Source: HGM12587 sp964580255 (lineage in GTDB: Bacteria > Bacillota > Clostridia > Lachnospirales > Lachnospiraceae). Taken from it: a DNA stretch of 31,988 nucleotides. A model generated the notes under the pieces. It was not told the origin of the DNA. It was given only the letters and a program-made list of their open reading frames with translations, and did not search any database. Position 1 is the first letter of the stretch. Each line of letters opens with the position of its first letter. Where the stretch lies: the NCBI GenBank assembly GCA_964580255.1, contig CAZOJX010000005.1, positions 1 to 31,988 on the forward strand, written 5' to 3'. This document shows positions 1-6,995 of this stretch, piece after piece. Made by a program: the position numbers and the translations under genes.

Positions 1-2
1 GT

Positions 3-221
3 GTACTGCCTTATATTGGGCTTATGATAGACATGGGTATCGTAGTGCCAAGCGACAACTCATTGAAACCGTACACGATTGTGAAAACAAAAGAAGAAAT
101 ACAAGAGATTATGGCAAATTTTTATAAAGGCGTACCGTCTGCAACTGACAATGGCTCATTATATGACCAAGATTTACATGATATAGCAAACAACAGGCGG
201 CATGCCTCAGATGGTATTTGA
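3..221 (+). CDS. Unrecognised partial reading frame, 3' end out of frame into the next gene
   Basis: The frame is open from the left window edge, so the true start is probably outside; the first ATG inside is at 24. I do not recognise the product. The stretch to about residue 60 looks protein-like (an IDMGIVVPSD segment, then a charged helix), but the last ten or so residues come from reading the following substrate-binding-protein gene in another frame. The join lies near 187-195. The base composition is more A/T-rich than the DNA after the join, and no ribosome binding site or terminator separates the two. It may be the tail of a gene left by an insertion or deletion, or a misassembly at a contig edge. 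Confidence 0.35.
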   Translation, partial: VLPYIGLMIDMGIVVPSDNSLKPYTIVKTKEEIQEIMANFYKGVPSATDNGSLYDQDLHDIANNRRHASDGI

Positions 222-765
222 ATATGTATTAAAGAAACATGGGATTGATCCGCTGAAAGACTTAACCATCGATCAGAGTATTGACTTTGGCAGTACTGCC
301 GCAGCTTTCTCCGGCGGAAAAGGGGATTTCACAGTAGAATTTGAGCCTTCTGCTACTGCGCTGGAAACTGAAAAAGCCGGCTACGTAGTCGCTTCCTTAG
401 GTGAAGCTTCCGGCTATGTTCCTTACACCGCATTTTCCGCAAAAGAAAGCTATCTTACGGAACATCCGGAAATCATTCAGAGTTTCACCAATGCTCTGCA
501 AAAAGGAATGGATTATGTAAATTCACACACACCGGAGGAAATCGCCCAGGTTATCCAGCCTCAATTTGCTGAAACAGATCTTGACCAGCTTACTACCATT
601 GTCAAACGCTATTATGAGCAGGATACCTGGAAAGAAAATCTGATCTTTGAAGAAGATGCTTTCATACTTTTACAGGATATCCTCATGGAAGCAGGCGAAC
701 TGGATGAACGGGTACCGTATGACGCACTGGTTACCACCACCTATGCGGAAAATGCCCTAAAATAG
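187..765 (+). pseudogene. 5'-truncated ABC transporter substrate-binding protein, SsuA/NMT1/THI5-like
   Basis: This is the C-terminal part of a periplasmic-type binding protein of the family that serves nitrate, sulfonate, taurine or thiamine-precursor ABC importers. The GGMPQM segment, the GGKGDFTVEFEP segment and the helical tail ending in a VTTTYAENALK-like sequence fit that family. About 190 residues remain of the usual 320-350. The lipoprotein signal and first lobe are missing, and the frame is closed by a TAG at 184-186 just upstream, so the ATG at 202 is an internal methionine rather than a real start. No permease or ATPase gene follows. The substrate cannot be inferred. A hairpin terminator follows at 771-810. 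Confidence 0.75.
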
Positions 766-770
766 AATAA

Positions 771-810
771 AATCCCTCCGAAGGCTCCTAATGGTTCCTT
801 CGAAGGGATT
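771..810. terminator. Bidirectional intrinsic terminator
   Basis: Arms at 771-784 and 797-810 pair over 14 bp with one mismatch around a 12-nt loop. On the minus strand the stem is followed by a T-rich tract (TTTTATTCTATTTT), and on the plus strand by CTTT. It sits between the convergent substrate-binding-protein remnant and the ttcA-GNAT gene and probably serves both. Confidence 0.75.
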
Positions 811-833
811 CTTTAAAACTTCCTGCCACATTT

Positions 834-2213
834 TTACAATTCAGTTTCCACCATCTTCTCAAATGCGATCCGCTCTGCGCCATCTTCCAGATAGATCTTG
901 CCACAATATTCGAATCCGTTCTTTGCCAGCATACGCTGCATGGAATGGTTATCCACATGGGTGTCATTTTTGATGCTGGTAATCCCCTGCGCCAGGCACA
1001 TTTTTACCACTTCCTCCACCATGGCGCCGGCGATTCCCTGTCCTTTGCATTCTGCAGCCACTGCAACCCTGTGGATGGCAGCGTAAGGGATCTCTGTGGT
1101 TTTCCATGCACCTTCATAAATGTGCTCATAGGTCGGTTCTCCGTCAAACAGTACCGCCATCGTGCCAATGATCTGACCATTTTCTTCCATTACATAGCTG
1201 TAGCCCCCGGCAATATCCTGAGCAATCGCTCCTTCATTCGGGTAGCCATTCTGCCACTGGTCAATGTTCTGTTCCTTCATATAAGACTGTGCCTGACGGA
1301 TCAGCTTCATGACCGCCGGAATGTCTGCGTATTCCGTCTTTCGAAAACGTCTTCCCCGGTCATAGGTTTCTAAGAAATGATGTTCCACACCGTTCTTTTT
1401 ATAGGCAATGATGGTACTTAAATTTACATTTTCCACACTGCGGAAAATATTCATTTCAATGTGCGGGCTGACACTTCGAAACTGCTTCATGAGCATTTTC
1501 ATTTCCTGACGTTTAGATTCACCTACACCGTCCTCAGCCTCTGAGATTTTTTCCGTAAACCGGCAGGCACATTGTAAAAATTCCAGATTGTGGTAATCCC
1601 GCCATGCCAGAATATCTTCTTCCTTAATTAAATACATTGGGCGGATCAGCTCCATACCCTCAAAATTGGTACTGTGAAGCTTCGGCATCATGGTCTGAAT
1701 CTGGGCCCCATAAAGCATTCCCATCAAGATTGTTTCCACCACATCATCAAAATGATGGCCTAAAGCGATCTTATTGCATCCTAATTTCTTCGCATTGCTG
1801 TAGAGATAGCCTCGTCTCATGCGGGCGCACAGATAACATGGATTATCTTCAATCTCCACTACAGAATTAAAGATCGGGCTTTCAAAAATGGTCACCGGAA
1901 TGTTCATCAGCTTGGCATTTTCTTCAATCTTTTTACGATTTTTCGGATTATAACCCGGATCCATTACCAGAAATACCAGTTCAAAGGGAAATTTTCCATG
2001 GCGCTGAAGTTCCTGCATCAGTTTTGCAAGGAGCATGGAATCTTTTCCTCCGGAAATACAGACCGCAATCCTGTCCCCTTCCTGAATGAGGTCATAATCA
2101 TTGATAGCCTGAGTAAATTTTCTCCAGATCGGCTTTCTGAATTTCTTGATCAATGCCCTTTCGATTTCTTCATGTGGTTCTAATATTTTTTTCTTCTTTA
2201 CTTGTTCTTCCAT
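834..2213 (-). CDS. ttcA: TtcA-like tRNA 2-thiocytidine synthetase fused to a GNAT acetyltransferase
   Basis: Residues 1 to about 285 form a PP-loop ATPase of the TtcA/TilS group: SGGKDS at 54-59 binds ATP, C126-x2-C129 and a later Cys (C215 or C217) match the three Fe-S ligands of TtcA, and GHHFDDVVET is the typical second motif. TtcA thiolates cytidine 32 of certain tRNAs. Residues from about 289 to 459 form a GNAT N-acetyltransferase, with HRVAV at 381-385 and the acetyl-CoA loop KGQGIAG at 390-396. The join is continuous with no internal start signal visible, so one 459-residue protein is read; stand-alone TtcA is about 280-310 residues. The start overlaps the end of tcdA by 16 nt, implying translational coupling. 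The acetyltransferase substrate is unknown. Confidence 0.85.
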   Translation of the reverse strand: MEEQVKKKKILEPHEEIERALIKKFRKPIWRKFTQAINDYDLIQEGDRIAVCISGGKDSMLLAKLMQELQRHGKFPFELVFLVMDPGYNPKNRKKIEENAKLMNIPVTIFESPIFNSVVEIEDNPCYLCARMRRGYLYSNAKKLGCNKIALGHHFDDVVETILMGMLYGAQIQTMMPKLHSTNFEGMELIRPMYLIKEEDILAWRDYHNLEFLQCACRFTEKISEAEDGVGESKRQEMKMLMKQFRSVSPHIEMNIFRSVENVNLSTIIAYKKNGVEHHFLETYDRGRRFRKTEYADIPAVMKLIRQAQSYMKEQNIDQWQNGYPNEGAIAQDIAGGYSYVMEENGQIIGTMAVLFDGEPTYEHIYEGAWKTTEIPYAAIHRVAVAAECKGQGIAGAMVEEVVKMCLAQGITSIKNDTHVDNHSMQRMLAKNGFEYCGKIYLEDGAERIAFEKMVETEL

Positions 2214-2905
2214 TCAATCAAATCCTTTACTACTTCTCCTGCGATGATCAGTCCTGCCACCGATGGCACGAAGGCAATGCTGCCCGGCACCGGTTTTCGC
2301 TCCTCTGTCTCACGCTTTATGGCTTCTTCCTTAGAATAGACCACTTTTAAGTGCTCAACTCCACGTTTCTTTAACTCTCTTCTCATGACCTTTGCCAAAG
2401 GGCAAACACTGGTCTTGTAAATATCCGCCACCTCAAACATGGCCGGATTCATTTTATTTCCCGCACCCATACTGCTGATAACCGGCACCCCTGCCTCCTT
2501 GGCACTTAAGATCAGATCGATCTTGGCTGTCACCGTATCTACTGCATCCACCACATAGTCATATTTTGTAAAATCAAACTGATTCCTCGTTTCCGGCAGA
2601 TAAAAGCAGTTGTGTATCTCCACTTTTGTTTCCGGACAGATAGAATGGATCCGATCTTTCATGACTTCTGTTTTATATTTTCCCAGAGTCTCTCTGGTAG
2701 CAATGATCTGGCGGTTTAAGTTGGAAAGAGCTACCGTATCACTGTCGATAAGGTCAAAGGCTCCTACACCGCTCCTTGCCAGTGCTTCCACCACATAGCC
2801 GCCTACGCCGCCAATGCCAAACACCGCAACTCTTGCGTTTTTTAACCGCTCCAGGCCGTCATTGCCGATCAAAAGCTCTGTTCTTGATAATTGTTCCTGC
2901 ATCAT
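2198..2905 (-). CDS. tcdA: tRNA threonylcarbamoyladenosine dehydratase TcdA (ThiF/E1-like)
   Basis: A protein of 235 residues in the E1-like superfamily. It has the Rossmann motif GIGGVG at 30-35, the acidic DSD at about 54-56 and the NRQ adenylation signature at 64-66. TcdA (CsdL/YgdL) uses ATP to cyclise t6A37 of ANN-decoding tRNAs into ct6A. The start at 2905 is chosen because AAAGGA lies 9 nt upstream; the ATG at 2914 overlaps the stop of the amidohydrolase but directly abuts that site, and any longer frame would read through the amidohydrolase gene. It lies between that gene and ttcA with overlapping ends, so the three are probably one operon, two of them acting on tRNA. Confidence 0.88.
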   Translation of the reverse strand: MMQEQLSRTELLIGNDGLERLKNARVAVFGIGGVGGYVVEALARSGVGAFDLIDSDTVALSNLNRQIIATRETLGKYKTEVMKDRIHSICPETKVEIHNCFYLPETRNQFDFTKYDYVVDAVDTVTAKIDLILSAKEAGVPVISSMGAGNKMNPAMFEVADIYKTSVCPLAKVMRRELKKRGVEHLKVVYSKEEAIKRETEERKPVPGSIAFVPSVAGLIIAGEVVKDLIEWKNK

Positions 2906-2910
2906 TGCTT

Positions 2911-3768
2911 TCATTCCTTTTTCATAAATTTCTGTCGGAGCATTTTTTCTGTCTCCTCCAAATGGGATTCTTCCACAATCTCCTTCAAATATGCAAGTTC
3001 CGTCCGCAGCCCTTCCACATGAGGAACTCTCCATGCCCCTGCATCACTTCCCAGGGAAATGTGTCCGCCCATATTTACAAATTTCTGTATACTGTTTAAA
3101 TGGGCTTTCGTAATCTTTTCCGTCACTGTATCTTCAAACCTGCCGCCGCCCTTCAGATTTCCGATGGGCGAAACAGTCGGTGTCCAAAGCACCTGATTTT
3201 CTGCCATCGCCTGCAGGGCATCTTCATCACTATACGCACCATGCTCGATGCTGTCAACACCTGCCTGGGCTGCTGCCTCTATGGTCTTCGCCCCGTTGCA
3301 ATGTGCCATCACTGCCATACCTTCTTCATGGGCAATGTGGATCATTTCCCGAATCAGCTCCGGCGTAACACCTTCTTCCGAAAGTTTTCCAAATTCCGTA
3401 AAATCAATGAGACCGCTGATCATGATCTTAATAAAATCACCGCCCTGGACTTTGACTTCCTTTACCAGTTCCTGATACTCTCTAAGATCCGTAAATTCCC
3501 GACCAACAATACTGCCGTAACGTCCTTTTTGATGAATGGCAAAGATTGGTGTCAAATAAGTAATGCCATATTCCGCAGAAAGCTCCTTCGCCCGTTTCGA
3601 CACGCCATAGCAGTCACCGCCATCCCGGATAAATGAAATCCCGGCCGCTTGATATTCTTTCAATCTTCGGTGGATCACTTCCTCCACTACCCCGTTTTTA
3701 TGGAGTCCCACGGCTTCTTTATAATTTTTTCCATCTAAGATGATGTGTGCATGACATTCTCCAAGCAT
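2911..3768 (-). CDS. Metal-dependent amidohydrolase, TIM-barrel type
   Basis: A cytoplasmic protein of 285 residues with the amidohydrolase metal-site pattern: an N-terminal CHAH (H-x-H), an internal AHCNG histidine, an IEHG histidine and a late GSDAG aspartate. It resembles imidazolonepropionase- and prolidase-like members of the superfamily, which hydrolyse amide or cyclic amide bonds; the substrate is unknown. The start at 3768 (ATGCTTGGAG) is preferred because TTGGAGG lies 5 nt upstream; a longer frame would use that ribosome binding site as coding sequence. It is short for the family (usually 380-420 residues) because it lacks most of the N-terminal composite beta-sandwich. It is the first gene of the operon with tcdA and ttcA and overlaps the possible upstream ATG of tcdA. 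Confidence 0.8.
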   Translation of the reverse strand: MLGECHAHIILDGKNYKEAVGLHKNGVVEEVIHRRLKEYQAAGISFIRDGGDCYGVSKRAKELSAEYGITYLTPIFAIHQKGRYGSIVGREFTDLREYQELVKEVKVQGGDFIKIMISGLIDFTEFGKLSEEGVTPELIREMIHIAHEEGMAVMAHCNGAKTIEAAAQAGVDSIEHGAYSDEDALQAMAENQVLWTPTVSPIGNLKGGGRFEDTVTEKITKAHLNSIQKFVNMGGHISLGSDAGAWRVPHVEGLRTELAYLKEIVEESHLEETEKMLRQKFMKKE

Positions 3769-3787
3769 TCCTGCCTCCAAAAATCTT

Positions 3788-3816
3788 TTGTAGAAATCTC
3801 ATTTCCATGCTACACT
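3788..3816 (+). promoter_or_regulatory. Candidate sigma-A promoter of ybaK
   Basis: TTGTAG (3788-3793), a 17-bp spacer and TACACT (3811-3816) lie 32 nt upstream of the ybaK start. The leader is short, with AAGGAG just ahead of the ATG. Confidence 0.5.
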
Positions 3817-3836
3817 AAAGACAGTCTATTTTGCAA
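3807..3836 (-). promoter_or_regulatory. Candidate promoter of the amidohydrolase-tcdA-ttcA operon
   Basis: On the minus strand a TTGCAA -35 box (3831-3836) is followed, after 18 bp, by TAGCAT (3807-3812). The match is moderate. It overlaps the ybaK promoter face to face, so the two could interfere. Confidence 0.4.
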
Positions 3837-3847
3837 GGAGTTTTATC

Positions 3848-4321
3848 ATGGAAGAAAAAACAAATGTGATGCGCCTTCTGGAACAGAAAAAAATCCACTT
3901 CCAAAGTCATCATTTAGAAATCACCGAAGCCGTCAGCGGCGTAGAAATGGCAAAAATGCTGGAACAGGATCCGGCACAGGTATTTAAGACCTTAGTTACC
4001 GTTGGAAAAACAAAGGCAAACTACGTCTTTGTTATTCCGGTGGCTGAAGAACTGGACTTAAAAAAAGCAGCCAAATGTGTGGGAGAAAAATCTATTGAAA
4101 TGATCAAATCCAAAGAACTGCTTCCGCTGACCGGATATGTTCACGGCGGCTGTTCCCCTATTGGTATGAAAAAAGCACTGAAAACCGTACTTCATGAAAC
4201 CGCCAGAAATTTTGATTCCATCATCTTCAGTGCCGGAAAGATTGGCTATCAGGTACAAATGAACCCGAAAGATCTGGAAAAGCTGATCCGTCTTACTTAC
4301 GCCGATGTGATCGTTTCCTGA
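3848..4321 (+). CDS. ybaK: Cys-tRNA(Pro)/Cys-tRNA(Cys) deacylase YbaK/EbsC
   Basis: A 157-residue protein of the YbaK/ProX deacylase fold, full length for the family. It has the conserved VFKTLV lysine segment that contacts the tRNA acceptor end and the HGGCSPIGMKK loop typical of YbaK. YbaK hydrolyses cysteine wrongly attached to tRNA(Pro) by prolyl-tRNA synthetase, acting in trans in the cytoplasm. The ATG at 3848 has AAGGAG about 8 nt upstream. It is transcribed divergently from the amidohydrolase-tcdA-ttcA operon from an overlapping promoter region, so three tRNA-related functions share one locus. Confidence 0.92.
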   Translation: MEEKTNVMRLLEQKKIHFQSHHLEITEAVSGVEMAKMLEQDPAQVFKTLVTVGKTKANYVFVIPVAEELDLKKAAKCVGEKSIEMIKSKELLPLTGYVHGGCSPIGMKKALKTVLHETARNFDSIIFSAGKIGYQVQMNPKDLEKLIRLTYADVIVS

Positions 4322-4383
4322 GAATCATTGACAAAAAGCCTTTCATAAAGAAAAACCTTCATAAAATCTTAAAAGATTTCCTC

Positions 4384-4412
4384 TTGTTCTTTTCATGATT
4401 TTTTTATAGAAT
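4384..4412 (+). promoter_or_regulatory. Promoter of the small lipoprotein gene
   Basis: TTGTTC (4384-4389), a 17-bp spacer and TAGAAT (4407-4412) form a good sigma-A promoter 41 nt before the ATG. The -10 box lies inside the left arm of the inverted repeat at 4406-4433. Confidence 0.6.
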
Positions 4413-4433
4413 AACACTAGGTAAATATTCTAT
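4406..4433 (+). promoter_or_regulatory. Inverted repeat over the -10 box, possible operator
   Basis: ATAGAATA (4406-4413) and TATTCTAT (4426-4433) are perfect 8-bp inverted arms 12 nt apart, centred about 20 bp apart as for two turns of a dimeric regulator site. The left arm covers the -10 box of the lipoprotein promoter, so a bound repressor would block transcription. No regulator gene is adjacent. Confidence 0.35.
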
Positions 4434-4453
4434 CATCTCTATGGAGGCAATGA

Positions 4454-4864
4454 ATGAAAGTTCGAAATCTTTTTCTGATACTTTTGTTATTATCAAGTTT
4501 TTTATTATATGGATGTGGTAGTTCTTCGGATACTTCTGAGCGTGCAGAAATGCCTGCGGCAGAAGGTATTTCTGCACCCCAAGAGGCTGCTGCCGCAGAG
4601 GGGGCAGCGCCGCTGGAAAAAAAAGCAGCTGCACTGACAGAAAGTCATGTACCGGCAGGCGAAGAAAATATCATTGGAATTTTTGAAGGTCTGGAAGATA
4701 ACCATACCGCCATTTTTTCCTTCGATGGTGCCGAGAGTGCATTCTATTTTGATGATCCGCCAGTTCAGGCAGTTCTCTTTGAAGCCATTCAGGGAAGCTC
4801 CTATACCTTATCCTATGAATATAATGACACCTTTGGAAATGTCATTTATCAGATCAGTGAATGA
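4454..4864 (+). CDS. Small putative lipoprotein of unknown function
   Basis: A 136-residue protein with a type II signal peptide: a hydrophobic stretch at residues 6-18 and a lipobox ending LYGC with Cys21. An Ala/Glu-rich low-complexity linker follows (about 28-60), then a compact domain of about 75 residues in the C-terminal half with a GIFEGLEDNHTAIF segment. I do not recognise a family. It is predicted to be anchored on the outer face of the membrane. GGAGG lies 6 nt before the ATG. It is a single-gene unit with its own promoter and a strong terminator at 4874-4901. Confidence 0.75.
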   Translation: MKVRNLFLILLLLSSFLLYGCGSSSDTSERAEMPAAEGISAPQEAAAAEGAAPLEKKAAALTESHVPAGEENIIGIFEGLEDNHTAIFSFDGAESAFYFDDPPVQAVLFEAIQGSSYTLSYEYNDTFGNVIYQISE

Positions 4865-4873
4865 TCTCAAGCA

Positions 4874-4901
4874 AAAAGCCACACCTTTCGGTGTGGCTTT
4901 T
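4874..4901. terminator. Bidirectional intrinsic terminator
   Basis: Perfect 12-bp arms (4874-4885 and 4890-4901) enclose a TTTC loop, with A-rich sequence on the left and T-rich on the right, so the hairpin ends in a U tract in both directions. It lies between the convergent lipoprotein and cold-shock genes. Confidence 0.92.
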
Positions 4902-4920
4902 CTTACATCTATAACAAATT

Positions 4921-5121
4921 TTAGAGCTTTGTTACATTTGTAGCCTGTGGACCTTTCGCTCCGTTAACTACTTCAAATTCAACCGCCTGGCCTTCTTCTA
5001 ATGACTTAAAGCCCTCCATGTTTAATCCTGTGTAGTGTACGAATACGTCATTTCCTGCTTCATCAGAAATAAATCCGTATCCCTTCTGGTTATTGAACCA
5101 CTTTACTGTACCTTTACTCAT
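4921..5121 (-). CDS. cspA: Cold-shock protein, CspA family
   Basis: A 66-residue cold-shock domain protein of usual length, with the RNP1-like KGYGFI motif and the RNP2-like VFVHY motif. These OB-fold proteins bind single-stranded RNA or DNA and melt secondary structure in mRNA. The start at 5121 (MSKGTVKWF) is set by AGGAGG about 9 nt upstream; the longer frame to 5166 has no family similarity. It has its own promoter, a leader of about 50 nt, and ends at the shared terminator. The short leader does not look like the long thermosensing leader of E. coli cspA. Confidence 0.95.
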   Translation of the reverse strand: MSKGTVKWFNNQKGYGFISDEAGNDVFVHYTGLNMEGFKSLEEGQAVEFEVVNGAKGPQATNVTKL

Positions 5122-5180
5122 CACCGGTACCCTCCTAAAAAGTTCTATGCATATAGGATCTTCCATCTATACATGTGTTT

Positions 5181-5209
5181 AGTTTATCATAGAATGAATA
5201 ACCGGTCAA
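5181..5209 (-). promoter_or_regulatory. Sigma-A promoter of the cold-shock gene
   Basis: TTGACC (5204-5209), a 17-bp spacer and TAAACT (5181-5186) read on the minus strand about 60 nt upstream of the cspA ATG. Confidence 0.7.
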
Positions 5210-5264
5210 ACACAATCGTACCGTGTTTCACACCCTTTTACACACGATTTATGCCGTTTCAGTG

Positions 5265-5708
5265 TTACTCTACCTCAACCACGCCGTCTGCTTTAACGGT
5301 GATCTTCATGCCATCTTTTACATAGTTTAAAAACTCATCGCCGAGAGAATCCACCACAGGCATTGTCACATGATCCACCCACACATCTGCAAGCACTGCG
5401 CCTGCAGCAGCAAGAGAGTCAATGTGGTTTGCAAAGAGCATACATGCCGGATTCTTTTCCATGGAACAGGCACAGTAAAGTACCAGACCGCCTGTTGTAG
5501 AACCGATTGTCTGCGGCAGACAAAGTGCCTTATTGATCAGTGGTTTTCCGTAAAGTTCCTGATTGCTCTGATCTCCGCATTTTACTTCTTTATCACCAAA
5601 CTGCAATGCCATCTGAAGGGATGCCAAGGTATTAAATCCTTCTTTTGTTACAACCGCCTCTGCAGTGACTTCACCCGGAGTGATCACTCTGCCCTTAAAC
5701 TGTTTCAT
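5265..5708 (-). CDS. Aconitase X small (swivel) subunit, DUF126 type
   Basis: A 147-residue protein matching the aconitase X swivel domain. The GSTTGG loop at about residues 69-74 corresponds to the conserved Gly-Ser segment that carries the catalytic serine. The segment up to LADVWVDHVTMPVVDS is the usual family core. In two-gene aconitase X enzymes it pairs with the large catalytic subunit; together they dehydrate a hydroxy-acid type substrate such as cis-3-hydroxy-L-proline in bacteria or mevalonate 5-phosphate in archaea. Its ATG overlaps the end of the large-subunit gene by 4 nt (ATGA), and AGGAGG lies upstream within that gene. The true substrate here is unknown. Confidence 0.85.
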   Translation of the reverse strand: MKQFKGRVITPGEVTAEAVVTKEGFNTLASLQMALQFGDKEVKCGDQSNQELYGKPLINKALCLPQTIGSTTGGLVLYCACSMEKNPACMLFANHIDSLAAAGAVLADVWVDHVTMPVVDSLGDEFLNYVKDGMKITVKADGVVEVE

Positions 5709-6982
5709 TTGCTGCTACCTCCTGTAATCATTTCGAGAATTTCCCCATCCGTATAATATCTTGCACTCGTATAAGTACGAAGCTTATTCGATGAGGTGAT
5801 CACCGGCATCTTTTTACAAAGAGGATTGTTCATATACATAAGCGGACAGATATAGGAAGTGATTACACCTGTACCTTTGAGTCTTTCTGCATACTCTGTT
5901 TTTTCAAAGGCTTCCAGAACCCCCGGTGCTGCAGTAAATACCGTATTCATCGTAACCTTCTTTTTACCATTCTTTTTCAGTTCTGTTTCCAGCTTGACTG
6001 TCCAGTCTTTCAGCTGTTCCAAAGAAAGATGCGGACAGCCCACAAAACAAAGCTTTGGTTTTGCATCAGGATTCTTCCAGATAACCGGATAGTTGTTTTT
6101 CACTCTTTCAAGCTCCGCATCATCGATCACATATTCCTTTGCTCCTTCTGCAATCAGGCTTTCGCCAAGTTCCACTGCTTCCGGAGTCAGGTTTGCGATA
6201 TGATAAAGCCCAACTGCACCATTTGATGCAGTCGCCGCACCGAAGTCTTTAAGGTATGCGCGGGCAGAATCGTTTAGTTCATTGCCGATCCACTGATCAA
6301 GTCCCATAACATACGGAACATCTTCCATTACTTTCATACCAATGGCAGAACCGAGAAGCTGTGCCTCCGGCTTTTTGGTGGTCTGTACCTTAATAACCCA
6401 GGTTGCTTTTCTTCCTTCATCCGTCAACAGACCAAAATATGGAACATAGCCTACGATGGAACCCATAATATCAATGATTCCGGAATTTCGGTTACATCTC
6501 GCTCCCAGCACTGAATTGGCATAAACAACCGCACTGGATTCTGCCCAGGAAAGAATGTCTCCCTTTTTCGGTGTATTTCCTACCTCGTCCATATAGCAGG
6601 TACAGGTGAACGCATTCTGATCCATAAGGCCAAGCTTATCCAGCTGTTTTTCATAAAAATCCTGCTTTGTATACATAAACTTATTGAACACAAGATTCTG
6701 TAAGAAATTTGCAGGAACCTTCTTATCCAGCGGACGAGGATCAACTGAAAATTTCTGTTCCGATGCAACTCCCGCATCAAGAAGCTGCTGCATCAGATCA
6801 TATACCGGTGACATAACCTTGAGTCCAAAGGAGGTTACAAGGTGATTGTATTTTGATGTGATCGGCACAAGCTTTTCCGCTTCAAAAGCGTCTCCGTACA
6901 TCACTAAGGTTTTCATAACCTTTGCAAGCGTTTCTCCTTTTTCGCCATCGAGAATGGCCTGCTGTTCTTTTGTTAAAATCAT
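5705..6982 (-). CDS. Aconitase X large (catalytic) subunit, DUF521 type
   Basis: A 425-residue protein matching the aconitase X catalytic subunit. WAESSAVVYANSVLGAR at about 146-162 is the family signature. Candidate Fe-S ligands are C127 or C129, C163 and C316, the latter in FVGCPH. A late SYICPLM segment at about 376-382 also fits. Characterised members dehydrate cis-3-hydroxy-L-proline (bacteria) or mevalonate 5-phosphate (archaea). GGAGAGG precedes the ATG, 13 nt after the stop of the flavin reductase, so the three genes read as one operon. The missing parts of a proline-catabolic cluster (racemase, pyrroline-carboxylate reductase, transporter) leave the substrate open. Confidence 0.87.
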   Translation of the reverse strand: MILTKEQQAILDGEKGETLAKVMKTLVMYGDAFEAEKLVPITSKYNHLVTSFGLKVMSPVYDLMQQLLDAGVASEQKFSVDPRPLDKKVPANFLQNLVFNKFMYTKQDFYEKQLDKLGLMDQNAFTCTCYMDEVGNTPKKGDILSWAESSAVVYANSVLGARCNRNSGIIDIMGSIVGYVPYFGLLTDEGRKATWVIKVQTTKKPEAQLLGSAIGMKVMEDVPYVMGLDQWIGNELNDSARAYLKDFGAATASNGAVGLYHIANLTPEAVELGESLIAEGAKEYVIDDAELERVKNNYPVIWKNPDAKPKLCFVGCPHLSLEQLKDWTVKLETELKKNGKKKVTMNTVFTAAPGVLEAFEKTEYAERLKGTGVITSYICPLMYMNNPLCKKMPVITSSNKLRTYTSARYYTDGEILEMITGGSSK

Positions 6983-6995
6983 TTCTATCCTCTCC

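Noticed and set aside
2906..3034. N-terminal extension of TcdA up to 3034
   Set aside because: It reads through the end of the amidohydrolase gene in another frame, has no similarity to the family, and the ribosome binding site favours 2905.
5210..5264. Terminator after the aconitase X small subunit
   Set aside because: An imperfect AATCGT/ACGATT pairing is visible but has an internal bulge and no T run, so it was not called.
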